In this document: positions 19,562-30,186 of the stretch, one piece after another | Layout: every line of letters begins with the position of its first letter | Position numbering within the stretch: position 1 is the first letter of the stretch | From: Alphaproteobacteria bacterium | GTDB lineage: Bacteria; Pseudomonadota; Alphaproteobacteria; Rhodobacterales; Rhodobacteraceae | Length of the DNA: 42,938 nucleotides | Assembly (NCBI GenBank): GCA_024277955.1 | Contig: JAJRUE010000173.1 | Location: 1-42,938 of the forward strand | Direction: 5' to 3' | The notes under the pieces: model-generated | Database searches by the model: none | What the model was told of the DNA's origin: nothing | Seen by the model: only the letters and a program-made list of their open reading frames with translations | Program-made: the position numbers and the translations under genes

Positions 19562-20911
19562 ATGACCGCCCACGCAACACCCACGCCGATGAGTTCGCAT
19601 CGCGCGGCACCGCTCAAGGGTGTCGCCGAGGTTCCGGGCGACAAGTCGATTTCGCACCGGGCGCTGATCTTTGGCGCGCTGACGGTGGGCGAAACCCGCA
19701 TCACCGGCCTGCTCGAGGGGCAGGACGTGCTGGACACGGCCGCGGCGATGCGCGCCTTTGGCGCCGGGGTCGAACGGCTTGGACCCGGCGTATGGACGGT
19801 GCAGGGGGTCGGCGTCGGCGGGTTTGGCGAGCCGGAAGACGTGATCGACTGCGGCAATTCCGGCACCGGCGTGCGGTTGATCATGGGGGCGATGGCGACC
19901 ACGCCGATCAGCGCGGTCTTTACCGGCGACGCATCGTTGCGCTCGCGTCCGATGGCGCGGATCACCGACCCGATATCGCTTTTCGGCGCCCAGGCCTGGG
20001 GGCGCGATGGCGGGCGACTGCCGATGCTCGTGCGCGGCGCGCGCCAGCCGGTGCCGGTGCGTTACGAATTGCCCGTCGCTTCGGCGCAGGTGAAATCGGC
20101 GGTGCTGCTGGCGGGGCTGAACGCGCCGGGGCAGACGGTGGTGATCGAAAAGGAAGCGACCCGCGATCACACCGAACGGATGCTAGTGGGGTTTGGCGCC
20201 CAGGTCGTGACCGAGGTCACTGACGCCGGGCGCATCATCACCCTGACCGGCCAGCCCGAACTGGCGCCCCAGGATGTGGCGGTGCCGCGCGATCCGTCCT
20301 CGGCCGCGTTTCCGGTCTGCGCGGCGCTGATCGTCGAAGGCTCGGAAATCACCGTGCCCGGTGTCAGCCGCAACCCGACCCGGAACGGGCTGTTCACCAC
20401 TTTGCTTGAGATGGGCGCGGATATCTCTTTTGAAAACGAACGCGCCGAAGGGGGCGAACCGGTGGCCGATCTGCGGGTCCGGTTCAGCGACCTGAAAGGG
20501 GTCGAGGTGCCGCCCGAACGCGCCGCCTCGATGATCGACGAATACCCGATCCTGGCGGTGGTGGCGGCCAATGCCCAGGGCGCCACGGCGATGCGCGGCA
20601 TCGGCGAGTTGCGGGTCAAGGAAAGCGACCGGATCGCCGCGATGGCGCGCGGGCTCGAAGCCTGCGGCGTCACGGTCGAGGAAACCGAAGACAGCCTGAC
20701 GGTGCACGGCAACGGCCCCGGCACCGTTCCCGGCGGCGGCCTGTGTCAGACCCATCTCGACCACCGGATCGCCATGGCCTTCCTGTGTCTGGGGATGGCG
20801 GCGAAATCGCCAGTGCGCATCGATGACGGCGGCCCGATCGACACGTCCTTTCCGGTGTTCGAGCCGCTGATGGCCGGGCTTGGGGCGCGCATCGTGCGGG
20901 TCAACCGGTGA
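19562..20911 (+). CDS. aroA: 3-phosphoshikimate 1-carboxyvinyltransferase
   Basis: [62 protein letters not shown]. Confidence 0.96.
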   Translation: MTAHATPTPMSSHRAAPLKGVAEVPGDKSISHRALIFGALTVGETRITGLLEGQDVLDTAAAMRAFGAGVERLGPGVWTVQGVGVGGFGEPEDVIDCGNSGTGVRLIMGAMATTPISAVFTGDASLRSRPMARITDPISLFGAQAWGRDGGRLPMLVRGARQPVPVRYELPVASAQVKSAVLLAGLNAPGQTVVIEKEATRDHTERMLVGFGAQVVTEVTDAGRIITLTGQPELAPQDVAVPRDPSSAAFPVCAALIVEGSEITVPGVSRNPTRNGLFTTLLEMGADISFENERAEGGEPVADLRVRFSDLKGVEVPPERAASMIDEYPILAVVAANAQGATAMRGIGELRVKESDRIAAMARGLEACGVTVEETEDSLTVHGNGPGTVPGGGLCQTHLDHRIAMAFLCLGMAAKSPVRIDDGGPIDTSFPVFEPLMAGLGARIVRVNR

Positions 20912-21417
20912 GCGGGCGGCAAAAGGCCTATTGGGCGCTGGTCGCTGTGACCGCGGCGGTCTACCTGTCGATGGTGGTCTGGAGCGGCCCGCGGCTGAGC
21001 CACGCCGCCGGCGGTTTGATGCCGTTCGACGTGCGCGTGTTCGGCTATACGCAGGCTTCGGCGCAGGCGTTTCTGGATGCATTGGGCCCCGATGGGCGGG
21101 CGTTCTACCTGGGCGTCCAGTTGCGGATCGACGCGCTTTTCCCCGCGCTTTTCGCCCTGGTGATGGGGATCGCGCTTTGGTGGCTCCATGTCGAGAAATC
21201 CGGGCCGATGCGGGTGGCGATCCTGGTTCTGCCGGCGCTTGGGGCGGGGTTCGACTATCTCGAAAACGCCCGGGTCGCGGCGATGCTGCGCGGCGTGGAC
21301 CCGCCGCCCGAGTTGGTGGCGGCGGCAAGCCAGGCGACGGTGCTCAAGTTCCTGTTCGTGGGCGCGACGATCGCGCTGGTGCTGGTCGGCGTGGTTGGAA
21401 ACTGGAAGGCGCGATGA
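20908..21417 (+). CDS. Conserved membrane protein of unknown function
   Basis: GTG start overlapping aroA stop (GTGA); about 4 hydrophobic segments; ATGA overlap with cmk. Confidence 0.7.
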   Translation: MSGRQKAYWALVAVTAAVYLSMVVWSGPRLSHAAGGLMPFDVRVFGYTQASAQAFLDALGPDGRAFYLGVQLRIDALFPALFALVMGIALWWLHVEKSGPMRVAILVLPALGAGFDYLENARVAAMLRGVDPPPELVAAASQATVLKFLFVGATIALVLVGVVGNWKAR

Positions 21418-22040
21418 AGTTCACGGTTGCCATCGATGGCCCGGCTGCCGCCGGCAAGGGCACGATCTCGCGGGGGTTGGCCGAGCATTTCGGATTGCCC
21501 CACCTGGACACCGGCCTGCTGTATCGCGCGGTCGGGCGGCGGGTTCTGAATGGCGAAGATGCCGTGGGCGCGGCGCGCCATCTGACGGCTGATGATCTTG
21601 CGGCGGGCGACCTGCGCGGTGCAGATGTCGCCCAGGCGGCAAGCCGGGTTGCGGCGATACCCGAGGTGCGTCGCGCGCTCTTGGATTTCCAGCGCGACTT
21701 TGCCCGGCGCGACGGCGGCGCGGTTCTGGACGGGCGCGACATCGGCACCGTGATCTGCCCGGATGCCGAGGTAAAGCTGTTCGTGACCGCAAGCGATACG
21801 GTGCGCACCGAACGGCGCTACCGGGAACTGAAGGACCGCGGGGTCGCGGTAACGCGCCAGCAGGTTGCGCGCGAACTGGGCGAACGCGACGCCAGGGACG
21901 CGGCGCGCGATGCGGCGCCGATGCAGCGCGCGGCGGACGCGGTGCTGCTCGATACCTCGGGCATGTCGGTGCAGGACGCGCTGGCGGCGGCGATCGCGAT
22001 TGTCGCACCGGCGCTTGAAAAGGCGCGAAAGGGCGGCTGA
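21414..22040 (+). CDS. cmk: Cytidylate kinase
   Basis: [62 protein letters not shown]. Confidence 0.95.
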   Translation: MKFTVAIDGPAAAGKGTISRGLAEHFGLPHLDTGLLYRAVGRRVLNGEDAVGAARHLTADDLAAGDLRGADVAQAASRVAAIPEVRRALLDFQRDFARRDGGAVLDGRDIGTVICPDAEVKLFVTASDTVRTERRYRELKDRGVAVTRQQVARELGERDARDAARDAAPMQRAADAVLLDTSGMSVQDALAAAIAIVAPALEKARKGG

Positions 22041-22133
22041 GACCCCGGGGAAAGCCTTGCTTTTCTGCCGGTTGCGCTTATCTGGGGACAGGTGATCGCA
22101 CGGGTCACGCACCGATGGAAAACCGAGACAGAC

Positions 22134-23063
22134 ATGAGCAACGATCCCTACGCGGCACTTGGTCTGAAAAAGACCGCCACAGCGGATGAAATCAAGAAGG
22201 CGTATCGCAAGATCGCCCGCGACAGCCACCCGGACCTGAACCCGGATGACAAGGGGGCCGAGGCGCGCTTCAAGGCGGCGTCGGTCGCCTATGACCTGCT
22301 GAAGGATCCCGAACAGCGGGCCCGGTTCGACCGGGGCGAGATCGACGCAACCGGCGCCGAGCGGCCCGAACGGCAGTTCTACCGCGAATATGCCGAAACC
22401 GGCGGCAACCCCTATGGCGGCGGCATGCAGTTCGACGATTCGATGGATGCGTCCGACATTTTCGCCGAATTCCTGCGCCAGCGCGCGCATGCCGAAGGGG
22501 CGCAGCGTCACCAGCGCTTTCACGCCCGCGGCGCCGACCGGCACTACACGATGGAGGTGTCTTTTCTGGACGCGGCGCGCGGCGCGACCACGCGCATCAC
22601 CCTGCCCGAAGGCGGCACGCTGGATGTGAAGATCCCGCAGGGCACCGCCGACGGGCAGACGATCCGGCTGCGCGGCAAGGGCGCGCCGGGGGTCGGGGAC
22701 GGCAAGCCGGGCGATGCGCTGGTGACGATCTTCGTGCGCGAACACCCGGTGTTCCGGCGCGAGGGCGACGATGTGCTGATGCAGCTGCCGATCGGCATCG
22801 ACGAAGCGGTGCTGGGCGGCAAGGTTCCGGTGCCCACCATCGACGGTCAGGTGCAGCTGACGATCCCCAGGGGCGCCAGCAGCGGCCAGAAACTGCGGAT
22901 GCGCGGGCGCGGCATCAAGGGCTGGACCAGCAAGAAGCGCGGCGACCAGATCGTCGAACTCAAGATCGTTTCGCCGCCGAAAATCGACAGAGAACTGACC
23001 GAATTCATGGAAAAGTGGCGCAAGAAGCACGGCTATGACCCGCGCAAGGGGATGAAGACATGA
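22134..23063 (+). CDS. cbpA: DnaJ C-terminal domain (CbpA-type) J-domain protein
   Basis: DPYAALGLKKTATADEIKKAYRKIARDSHPDLNPDDKGAEARFK (HPD) plus two DnaJ C-terminal substrate-binding domains, no zinc-finger domain. Confidence 0.88.
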   Translation: MSNDPYAALGLKKTATADEIKKAYRKIARDSHPDLNPDDKGAEARFKAASVAYDLLKDPEQRARFDRGEIDATGAERPERQFYREYAETGGNPYGGGMQFDDSMDASDIFAEFLRQRAHAEGAQRHQRFHARGADRHYTMEVSFLDAARGATTRITLPEGGTLDVKIPQGTADGQTIRLRGKGAPGVGDGKPGDALVTIFVREHPVFRREGDDVLMQLPIGIDEAVLGGKVPVPTIDGQVQLTIPRGASSGQKLRMRGRGIKGWTSKKRGDQIVELKIVSPPKIDRELTEFMEKWRKKHGYDPRKGMKT

Positions 23064-23407
23064 CCAGGCGTTACACCGAAGAAGAAGTCATCGAGCGCGT
23101 CGCCAGCCTGACCCGGACCCAGCTTGTGTCCTTTGTGCGCGCCGAGGTGATCCGGCCGGTTCTTACCAAGGACGGCGGCGCCTATTACCGGCAGGTCGAC
23201 CTGGCGCGGCTGGAACTGTTGTGCGAGCTTTGCGACGTGTTCGGGTTGCAGGACGATGCGCTGGCGATGGTGATTTCGCTGATCGACCAGTTGCACGCGG
23301 CCCGGCGCGAGCTGCGCCTGGTGCTGGATGTGGTCGCCGAACATGGCTCTGATTCGCTGCGCCTGCGGGTGGGCGAGGCCTTGCGCCAGGCCAACCGCCA
23401 GGGCTGA
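23060..23407 (+). CDS. CbpM-like chaperone modulator
   Basis: MTRRYTEEEVIERVASLTRTQLVSFVRAEVIRPV... MerR/CbpM-like helical; ATGA overlap with DnaJ-like gene. Confidence 0.72.
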   Translation: MTRRYTEEEVIERVASLTRTQLVSFVRAEVIRPVLTKDGGAYYRQVDLARLELLCELCDVFGLQDDALAMVISLIDQLHAARRELRLVLDVVAEHGSDSLRLRVGEALRQANRQG

Positions 23408-23418
23408 TCGAGCGGAGC

Positions 23419-23449
23419 CGGGCGGGCAGACGGGCGGGCAGACGGGCGG
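23419..23449. repeat. Short tandem repeat, 12 bp unit, ~2.6 copies
   Basis: cgggcgggcaga x2 then cgggcgg. Confidence 0.8.
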
Positions 23450-23489
23450 CGCGCGGGCGTAAACGGCGCGCTGTGGCCGTGGCGGCGGG

Positions 23490-24065
23490 TCAGGCGGTAG
23501 GCGCTTCGCCGATGCGCACCATCGTGTCGGTCAGGAACCGGTAGGGCGGCAGGTCCAGATTGCGCGGCGCCGGGCCGCGCCGGATGCGCCCGGCGGTATC
23601 GTAGACCGACCCGTGGCACACGCAGAACCACCCGCCCCAGTCGCCAACCGGATCCCCGTCTTTCTGGCCAAGCGGCACGCAGCCCAGGTGGGTACACACG
23701 CCGATCACCACCAGCCATTCGGGGCGCTGGGCGCGTTCGGCGTCGGTGGCGGGGTCGATCAGGTCGGGGTTGTTGTCGTCGGCGCGGGCGCGGTCGATGC
23801 GTTCCTGGGTGCGGTGGTCGATGAAGATCGGCCTGCCGTGCCACTTCAGGGTCAGCCGCGCGCCGAGTTCGAGCCCGGAAATGTCCACATCGATATTCGA
23901 CAGCGCGGTGACATCCGCCGACGGGTTCATGCTGTCGACCAGGGGCCAGATGGCGGCGCCGACGGCGACGATGCCGGCCCCGGCGGTGGCATAGTAAAGG
24001 AAATCTCGGCGGCCGCCGGACGGGCCGGTTCCCGGTTCGGCGGGTTTTGCTGGGGTGTTGGTCAT
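23490..24065 (-). CDS. petA: Rieske iron-sulfur subunit of cytochrome bc1 (PetA)-like
   Basis: Tat-like [28 protein letters not shown]; cluster motifs [10 protein letters not shown] and [28 protein letters not shown]. Confidence 0.9.
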   Translation of the reverse strand: MTNTPAKPAEPGTGPSGGRRDFLYYATAGAGIVAVGAAIWPLVDSMNPSADVTALSNIDVDISGLELGARLTLKWHGRPIFIDHRTQERIDRARADDNNPDLIDPATDAERAQRPEWLVVIGVCTHLGCVPLGQKDGDPVGDWGGWFCVCHGSVYDTAGRIRRGPAPRNLDLPPYRFLTDTMVRIGEAPTA

Positions 24066-24290
24066 GGTGTCTGCTCCGGACGTGTTTTCATTGACGGCGA
24101 TGCCCTGTCCCTCGGTGCGACTCTTTGCCTAGGGGATCCTGCAGGTGGAATGTCAACGGTGTTTTTGCAACTGGCCCGGCCCCGGCGCTAACCCGGACCA
24201 GACCCGGCGTGACCCGGCCGCCGGGCGACCTTTGGGCGGGCCGGGGCGGATCCTTGCGGCGGTTGTTGACAGCACCCCGGTCAAATGCCC

Positions 24291-24319
24291 TTGCGCCGCT
24301 GGGCCAAACCCACTATATG
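24291..24319 (+). promoter_or_regulatory. Candidate sigma70-type promoter for rpsA
   Basis: TTGCGC - 17 nt - TATATG, about 160 nt upstream of rpsA start. Confidence 0.35.
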
Positions 24320-24479
24320 CGCCCGTGTTGAAGGGCCGTTCAGAGCCATGCGAGCAGGGTCGGGGATTTTCCGGCCCTGATTGTTTTGTGAGCGACCCGC
24401 AGACCAATGCAACCCGTCAAAGACCCGCGGAGACAACCGCGCGGCCCGAAAAACGACTTGAAAAGGATACGAACCGTTA

Positions 24480-26162
24480 ATGTGCGCTAAAGCAACCATG
24501 GAGGAATTCGAAGCCCTCCTGAACGACAGCTTCGAAATCGACACCCCGAAAGAGGGCTCTGTCGTCAAAGGCACCGTCATCGCGATCGAAGCGGGACAAG
24601 CCATCATCGACGTGGGCTACAAGATGGAAGGCCGCGTTGATCTCAAGGAATTCGCAAATCCCGGCGAGCCGCCCGAAATCGCTGTCGGCGACGAGGTCGA
24701 AGTGTTCCTCGAGCGTGTCGAAAACGCCCGCGGCGAAGCTTCGATCAGCCGTGAAAAGGCCCGCCGCGAGGAAGCCTGGGATCGTCTGGAAAAGGCCTAT
24801 GCCGACGAAGAGCGTGTCGAAGGCGCGATCTTTGGCCGGGTCAAGGGCGGCTTTACCGTCGATCTGGGCGGCGCGGTCGCGTTTTTGCCCGGCAGCCAGG
24901 TGGACGTGCGCCCGGTGCGCGATGCCGGCCCGCTGATGGGGCTCAAGCAGCCGTTCCAGATTCTGAAAATGGACCGCCGCCGCGGCAACATCGTTGTCAG
25001 CCGCCGCGCCATCCTGGAAGAAAGCCGCGCCGAACAGCGCGCCGAGGTGATCGCCAACCTGACCGAAGGCCAGGCCGTCGATGGGGTGGTCAAGAACATC
25101 ACCGAATACGGCGCGTTCGTCGATCTGGGCGGTGTTGACGGGCTGCTGCACGTCACCGACATGGCCTGGCGCCGCGTCAACCACCCGTCGGAAATCGTGT
25201 CGATCGGGGAAACGATCAAGGTGCAGGTCATCAAGATCAACAAGGAAACCCACCGTATCAGCCTGGGCATGAAGCAGCTTCAGGACGATCCGTGGACCCA
25301 GGTCGAAGAACGCTATCCGCTGGACAGCGTGCACAAGGGCCGGGTGACCAACATCACCGACTACGGCGCATTCGTCGAACTGGAACCGGGCGTCGAAGGC
25401 CTGGTCCACGTTTCGGAAATGTCCTGGACCAAGAAGAACGTGCACCCCGGCAAGATCGTTTCGACCTCGCAGGAAGTCGAAGTCATGGTGCTGGAAATCG
25501 ACACTGCCAAGCGCCGCGTTTCGCTGGGTCTCAAGCAGACCATGCGCAACCCGTGGGAAGTGTTCGCCGAAACCCATCCGATCGGCACCGAGGTCGAAGG
25601 CGAGGTCAAGAACATCACCGAATTCGGTCTGTTCATCGGGCTCGACAACGACATCGACGGCATGGTTCACCTATCCGACCTGAGCTGGGATCAGCGCGGC
25701 GAAGAGGCGATCCAGGATTACCGCAAGGGCGATGTCGTCAAGGCGGTGGTCACCGAGGTGGATACCCAGAAGGAACGCATTTCGCTGTCGATCAAGGCGC
25801 TGGGCAACGATGCCATTTCCGAGGTCATCGGCGGCGTCAAGCGCGGCTCGGTCATCACCGTGACCGTGACCTCGATCGAAGATGGCGGCATCGAGGTGGA
25901 ATACGAGGGCATGAAGTCCTTTATCCGCCGTTCGGACCTGTCGCGCGACCGCGCCGAACAGCGTCCGGACCGGTTCCAGGTCGGCGACAAGGTGGACGTG
26001 CGCGTCACCAACGTCGATCCGAAATCGCGCCGTCTGGGCCTGTCGATCAAGGCCCGCGAAATCGCCGAGGAAAAAGAAGCCGTGGCCCAGTACGGGTCGT
26101 CGGATTCGGGGGCCTCGCTGGGCGATATCCTGGGGGCGGCGCTCAAGGGCGACGACGACTGA
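24480..26162 (+). CDS. rpsA: 30S ribosomal protein S1
   Basis: Multiple S1 repeats (VVKNITEYGAFVDLGGVDGLLHVTDMAWRRVNHP; VTNITDYGAFVELEPGVEGLVHVSEMSW; etc.). Confidence 0.97.
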   Translation: MCAKATMEEFEALLNDSFEIDTPKEGSVVKGTVIAIEAGQAIIDVGYKMEGRVDLKEFANPGEPPEIAVGDEVEVFLERVENARGEASISREKARREEAWDRLEKAYADEERVEGAIFGRVKGGFTVDLGGAVAFLPGSQVDVRPVRDAGPLMGLKQPFQILKMDRRRGNIVVSRRAILEESRAEQRAEVIANLTEGQAVDGVVKNITEYGAFVDLGGVDGLLHVTDMAWRRVNHPSEIVSIGETIKVQVIKINKETHRISLGMKQLQDDPWTQVEERYPLDSVHKGRVTNITDYGAFVELEPGVEGLVHVSEMSWTKKNVHPGKIVSTSQEVEVMVLEIDTAKRRVSLGLKQTMRNPWEVFAETHPIGTEVEGEVKNITEFGLFIGLDNDIDGMVHLSDLSWDQRGEEAIQDYRKGDVVKAVVTEVDTQKERISLSIKALGNDAISEVIGGVKRGSVITVTVTSIEDGGIEVEYEGMKSFIRRSDLSRDRAEQRPDRFQVGDKVDVRVTNVDPKSRRLGLSIKAREIAEEKEAVAQYGSSDSGASLGDILGAALKGDDD

Positions 26163-26186
26163 CAAGCGGCGTATTTGCGCTGATAC

Positions 26187-26221
26187 AGCCCGCGGCCGCT
26201 GAACCGGCCGCGGGCTTTTTC
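26187..26221 (+). terminator. Rho-independent terminator after rpsA
   Basis: AGCCCGCGGCCG-ctgaac-CGGCCGCGGGCT followed by TTTTT. Confidence 0.88.
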
Positions 26222-26487
26222 GTGCCCGGTGGCGGGCGGGAATACCCCGCGGCGTTGCGAATCAATGCCAATGCTGCGCCTGCGAAATCGCCGCCTTTGG
26301 CGCGCGGGCGCGTGCACCGCATGTGGCAATCCGGGCAAAAAGGCGGGGAATCAGCGCTTTAGCGGCAGGTTTCGCGCGCAGACGTGTCGGTTATTATTTG
26401 TGCAATCGCGATTTGACCCTATAGTCGGGATCGCGCCGGCGCTGCCGCCGGGACGCCATGAAAAACGAACGCGGGGGGATGGGACGG

Positions 26488-26769
26488 ATGATCCGGTCAG
26501 AACTGGTCCAGAAAATTGCAGACGAGAATCCTCATTTGTACCAGCGTGACGTTGAACGCATCGTCAACACGATCTTCGAAGAGATCATCGAGGCGATGGC
26601 GCGTGGCGACCGGGTCGAGCTGCGCGGTTTCGGCGCGTTCTCGGTGAAGAAACGCGACGCCCGCGTCGGGCGCAACCCGCGCACCGGCGAGAGCGTTCAG
26701 GTCGAGGAAAAGCACGTGCCGTTCTTCAAGACCGGGAAACTGCTGCGGGACCGGCTGAACGGGAACTGA
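26488..26769 (+). CDS. ihfB: Integration host factor subunit beta
   Basis: [33 protein letters not shown]...[29 protein letters not shown]. Confidence 0.95.
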   Translation: MIRSELVQKIADENPHLYQRDVERIVNTIFEEIIEAMARGDRVELRGFGAFSVKKRDARVGRNPRTGESVQVEEKHVPFFKTGKLLRDRLNGN

Positions 26770-26779
26770 AGGCTCAGGG

Positions 26780-27175
26780 GTGATGCGCTACATTCGCTAC
26801 GGATTTCTGGCCGCGCTCGCCGTGGTCCTGGTGACGGTCGCGGTGGCCAATCGCGCGCCGGTGGAACTGCGTCTGCTCAGCGACACGCTGGCCGGGTTCA
26901 TCGGGGTGAATGCCACGGTGACCCTGCCGCTGTTTCTGGTGATCTTCGGCGGCATCGTTGCCGGTCTGCTGATCGGCTTTGTCTGGGAATGGTTCCGCGA
27001 ACACCGCATCCGCGCCGAAGCCCGTGCCAACCGCCGCGAGAAAGAGCGCCTTGAACGCGAGGTTTCCAAGCTGCGCAAGCACGACGCTTCGGGCACGGAC
27101 GATGTTCTGGCGCTGCTTGAGGAAGGCGGACCTTCCGGGCGAATGGCAGTGGATTTGCCGGCGCGGACCGGATAG
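26780..27175 (+). CDS. LapA-domain (DUF1049) membrane protein
   Basis: MMRYIRYGFLAALAVVLVTVAVANRAPVELRLL...; two TMs and C-terminal coiled-coil; after ihfB. Confidence 0.8.
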   Translation: MMRYIRYGFLAALAVVLVTVAVANRAPVELRLLSDTLAGFIGVNATVTLPLFLVIFGGIVAGLLIGFVWEWFREHRIRAEARANRREKERLEREVSKLRKHDASGTDDVLALLEEGGPSGRMAVDLPARTG

Positions 27176-27184
27176 GCCAACGCC

Positions 27185-27826
27185 ATGAGCGACATTCGGG
27201 TGAAAATCTGCGGGCTGCGCGACCGCGCGGCCGTGGCGGCTGCGGTTCGGGCCGGGGCGGCCTATCTGGGCTTCGTCTTCTTTGAAAAATCGCCGCGTCA
27301 CGTCGCCCTGGCGCAGGCGGCCGAGCTGGCGGGCGACGTGCCGCCGGGGGTCGCCAAGGTGGCGCTGACGGTGAACGCGGATGACGCCATGCTGGACGAC
27401 ATCGTCGCTTCGGTCGGTATCGACATGCTGCAGCTGCATGGCGACGAAAGCCCCGAACGTGTTTTGGCCGTTCGTGCCCGCTACGGGCTGCCGGTGATGA
27501 AGGCGGTGGGCATTGGCCGAGAAGAAGATCTGCCGAAGCTTCTGGAATATGGGCGTGTGGCCGATCAGCTGCTGGTGGATGCGAAACCGGCACAAGGCGC
27601 CGAGCTTCCGGGCGGCAACGGGCTGGCCTTTGACTGGCGGCTGATCTCGGGGCGCAGGTGGCCGGTGCCCTGGATGCTGGCCGGCGGGCTGACCCCGGCC
27701 AACGTGGCCGAGGCGATTCGGTTGACCGGCGCGCGGCAGGTGGATGTGTCGTCGGGCGTGGAAAGCGCACCGGGGGTGAAGGACGCAGACCTGATCCGGG
27801 GGTTTCTTGAGGCGGCTCGGGCTTGA
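27185..27826 (+). CDS. trpF: Phosphoribosylanthranilate isomerase
   Basis: [72 protein letters not shown]. Confidence 0.95.
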   Translation: MSDIRVKICGLRDRAAVAAAVRAGAAYLGFVFFEKSPRHVALAQAAELAGDVPPGVAKVALTVNADDAMLDDIVASVGIDMLQLHGDESPERVLAVRARYGLPVMKAVGIGREEDLPKLLEYGRVADQLLVDAKPAQGAELPGGNGLAFDWRLISGRRWPVPWMLAGGLTPANVAEAIRLTGARQVDVSSGVESAPGVKDADLIRGFLEAARA

Positions 27827-27873
27827 CCGACGCGCTTAACCGGCCGTTTACCTGGATTGGTTGACAGTCGGGC

Positions 27874-28224
27874 ATGGCGAAGCTTCCCGATTACCTGGCC
27901 CCGGAAACCTGGTTGTCGCAATTCTTCAATTCGCGCGAGGCGTTGAAAGGCGGCGTGGTCAAACGCCAGGTGCGCGATGTGGAACGCCTGGTCGGTCGCG
28001 AGGCGTTTTTGAATGAAGTGCACCGGCGCGGTTTCCAGGTTTTCGAAAACGGTCGGCATTTCGTGGTGTTCTGCAACAGCGCGCCAGTGGTGCGGCTGGG
28101 CGGAAGGCGTTATGAAACGCCTTCCGCTTGCTCTTCAACCGCGTGCATTCTAGGACTGGGGAAATCCGAGAAAGGCACGCGCCATGAACGATCTTTTCAA
28201 CAGCTTCATGAATGGTCCCGATGA
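27874..28224 (+). CDS. Small hypothetical protein between trpF and trpB; C-terminus possibly extended
   Basis: [75 protein letters not shown] then a tail overlapping trpB by 41 nt. Confidence 0.6.
   Translation: MAKLPDYLAPETWLSQFFNSREALKGGVVKRQVRDVERLVGREAFLNEVHRRGFQVFENGRHFVVFCNSAPVVRLGGRRYETPSACSSTACILGLGKSEKGTRHERSFQQLHEWSR
28100..28127 (+). terminator. Strong hairpin upstream of trpB, inside the 3' part of the small ORF
   Basis: GCGGAAGGCGT-tatgaa-ACGCCTTCCGC, 11 bp perfect stem. Confidence 0.5.
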
Positions 28225-29413
28225 AAAGGGCCGGTTCGGCGAATTCGGCGGGCGCTTTGTCAGCGAAACCCTGATGCCGCTGATCCTCGAGTTGGAAGAG
28301 GAATACGAAAAGGCCAAGACCGATCCCACATTCTGGGCCGAGATGGACGATTTGTGGAAACACTACGTCGGCCGCCCCAGCCCGCTGTATTTCGCTGAGC
28401 GGCTGACCGACCATCTGGGCGGGGCCAAGATCTATCTGAAGCGCGACGAGCTGAACCATACCGGCGCGCACAAGATCAACAACGTTCTGGGCCAGATCCT
28501 GCTGGCGCGCCGCATGGGCCGTACCCGGATCATCGCCGAAACCGGTGCCGGCCAGCACGGGGTCGCGACCGCGACGGTCTGCGCCAAGTTCGGTCTCAAG
28601 TGCATCGTCTACATGGGGGCCCACGATGTCGAGCGTCAGTCGCCCAACGTGTTCCGGATGCGCCTTTTGGGGGCCGAGGTCATCCCGGTCACCTCGGGCC
28701 GCGGCACGCTGAAAGACGCGATGAACGACGCGCTGCGCGACTGGGTGACCAACGTGCGCGATACCTTCTACTGCATCGGCACGGTTGCCGGGCCGCACCC
28801 CTATCCGGCGATGGTGCGCGATTTCCAGTCGATCATCGGCAAGGAAGCCAAGGCGCAGATGCAAGAGGCCGAGGGGCGCCTGCCCGACACGGTGATTGCC
28901 GCGATCGGCGGCGGGTCGAACGCCATGGGGCTGTTCTTTCCCTTCCTCGACGATGAAAGCGTCTCGATCATCGGGGTCGAGGCCGGAGGCAAGGGCGTGA
29001 ACGACAAGTTCGAACATTGCGCCTCGCTCACCGGCGGGCGTCCGGGCGTGCTGCACGGCAACAAGACCTACCTGCTGCAGGACGACGACGGCCAGATCCG
29101 CGAAGGCTTTTCGATATCCGCGGGCCTGGACTATCCGGGAATCGGCCCGGAACATTCCTGGCTGCACGATACCGGGCGCGCGCAATACGTCGCGATCACC
29201 TACAAGGAAGCGCTGGAAGCGTTCCAGCTGAGCTGCGCGCTTGAGGGAATCATCCCCGCGCTTGAGCCCAGCCACGCGCTGGCGCATGTGATGAAGATCG
29301 CGCCGGACCTGCCCAAAGACCACCTGATCTGCATGAACATGTGTGGTCGCGGCGACAAGGACATCTTTACCGTCGCGCGGCATCTTGATTTCGACATAGA
29401 TACAGGCGCCTGA
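28184..29413 (+). CDS. trpB: Tryptophan synthase beta chain
   Basis: [60 protein letters not shown]. Confidence 0.97.
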   Translation: MNDLFNSFMNGPDEKGRFGEFGGRFVSETLMPLILELEEEYEKAKTDPTFWAEMDDLWKHYVGRPSPLYFAERLTDHLGGAKIYLKRDELNHTGAHKINNVLGQILLARRMGRTRIIAETGAGQHGVATATVCAKFGLKCIVYMGAHDVERQSPNVFRMRLLGAEVIPVTSGRGTLKDAMNDALRDWVTNVRDTFYCIGTVAGPHPYPAMVRDFQSIIGKEAKAQMQEAEGRLPDTVIAAIGGGSNAMGLFFPFLDDESVSIIGVEAGGKGVNDKFEHCASLTGGRPGVLHGNKTYLLQDDDGQIREGFSISAGLDYPGIGPEHSWLHDTGRAQYVAITYKEALEAFQLSCALEGIIPALEPSHALAHVMKIAPDLPKDHLICMNMCGRGDKDIFTVARHLDFDIDTGA

Positions 29414-29464
29414 ACGCTGGCCTGGCGTCCAATTGGTGCGAAACCGCGTGAAAGCGATCCCCGG

Positions 29465-29525
29465 GGCATAAACTGCGGTTTATATGCCTAATCTGGGGGT
29501 TTACTGGTCTCGCGATAAACCGCAG
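29465..29525. promoter_or_regulatory. Candidate operator region with repeated GTTTAT/ATAAAC arms
   Basis: GGCATAAAC-tgcg-GTTTATaTGCC (29465-29488), and CTGCGGTTTAT (29473-29483) / ATAAACCGCAG (29515-29525), an 11 bp perfect inverted repeat. Confidence 0.5.
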
Positions 29526-29645
29526 ACAGATAGCCTGGGGCGTTTTCATGGGGGATTGTCCGTCTTGTCACCCGCAATGGAGCGGGGTTGAACGACCGCG
29601 CTCATGCGGACAACGAAACAAGAAACCATACTGAAGGAACCCGAA

Positions 29646-30089
29646 ATGCAGTTCAAGAAAACCCTCGTCCTCTCCGTCGCCGCCGCCATCCTGTCGACTG
29701 GCATGGCGCTCGCGAACCCGACCACCGACGCGATCGTGGCCGATCTCCAGAGCCAGAACGCCACCAACATCAGGGTGCGCGTCGGCATGTTCTCGATCAA
29801 GGTCAAGGCCTTTATCAATGGCGTCAAGGTCGAGCAGGTCTACACCCTGGACGGTGTGCTGAAAAAGCAGGAAACCAAGGCCAACGGCGTTGAAACCACC
29901 ACCTACTACGATGCCGCCGGCAACGTCGTGGACACGGTTTCCGGTTCGGACGACCTGAACGGCAGCGACGACGGCAACGACAGTGACGGTGGCCGTGGCC
30001 ACGACAGCAATGACGACAAGGGTGGCAGTGACAGCCATGACAGCAATGACGACCAGGATGACAGCCACGACGGCGGCAAGGACGACTAA
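29646..30089 (+). CDS. Small exported protein with PepSY-like core and acidic Asp/Ser/Gly/His tail
   Basis: MQFKKTLVLSVAAAILSTGMALANPTTDAIVADLQSQNATNIRVRVGMFSIKVKAFINGVKVEQVYTLDG... then SDDLNGSDDGNDSDGGRGHDSNDDKGGSDSHDSNDDQDDSHDGGKDD. Confidence 0.75.
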   Translation: MQFKKTLVLSVAAAILSTGMALANPTTDAIVADLQSQNATNIRVRVGMFSIKVKAFINGVKVEQVYTLDGVLKKQETKANGVETTTYYDAAGNVVDTVSGSDDLNGSDDGNDSDGGRGHDSNDDKGGSDSHDSNDDQDDSHDGGKDD

Positions 30090-30186
30090 GGCCGTACAGT
30101 GTGCGCCCTTGGCCGGCACGATCTGAAAAACTGGCGCGCGGCGGGCAGGAAACTGCCCGTGGCGCGCCACAGTTAGGGGAAAGACA

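Noticed and set aside
17653-19965. 770 aa minus-strand ORF
   Set aside because: Spans antisense of shp, dhc, trmB and aroA; shadow ORF.
21255-23030. 591 aa minus-strand ORF
   Set aside because: Antisense to cmk and the dnaJ-like gene.
23419-23449. 12 bp tandem repeat as a CRISPR-like array
   Set aside because: Contiguous units without spacers; simple GC-rich tandem repeat.
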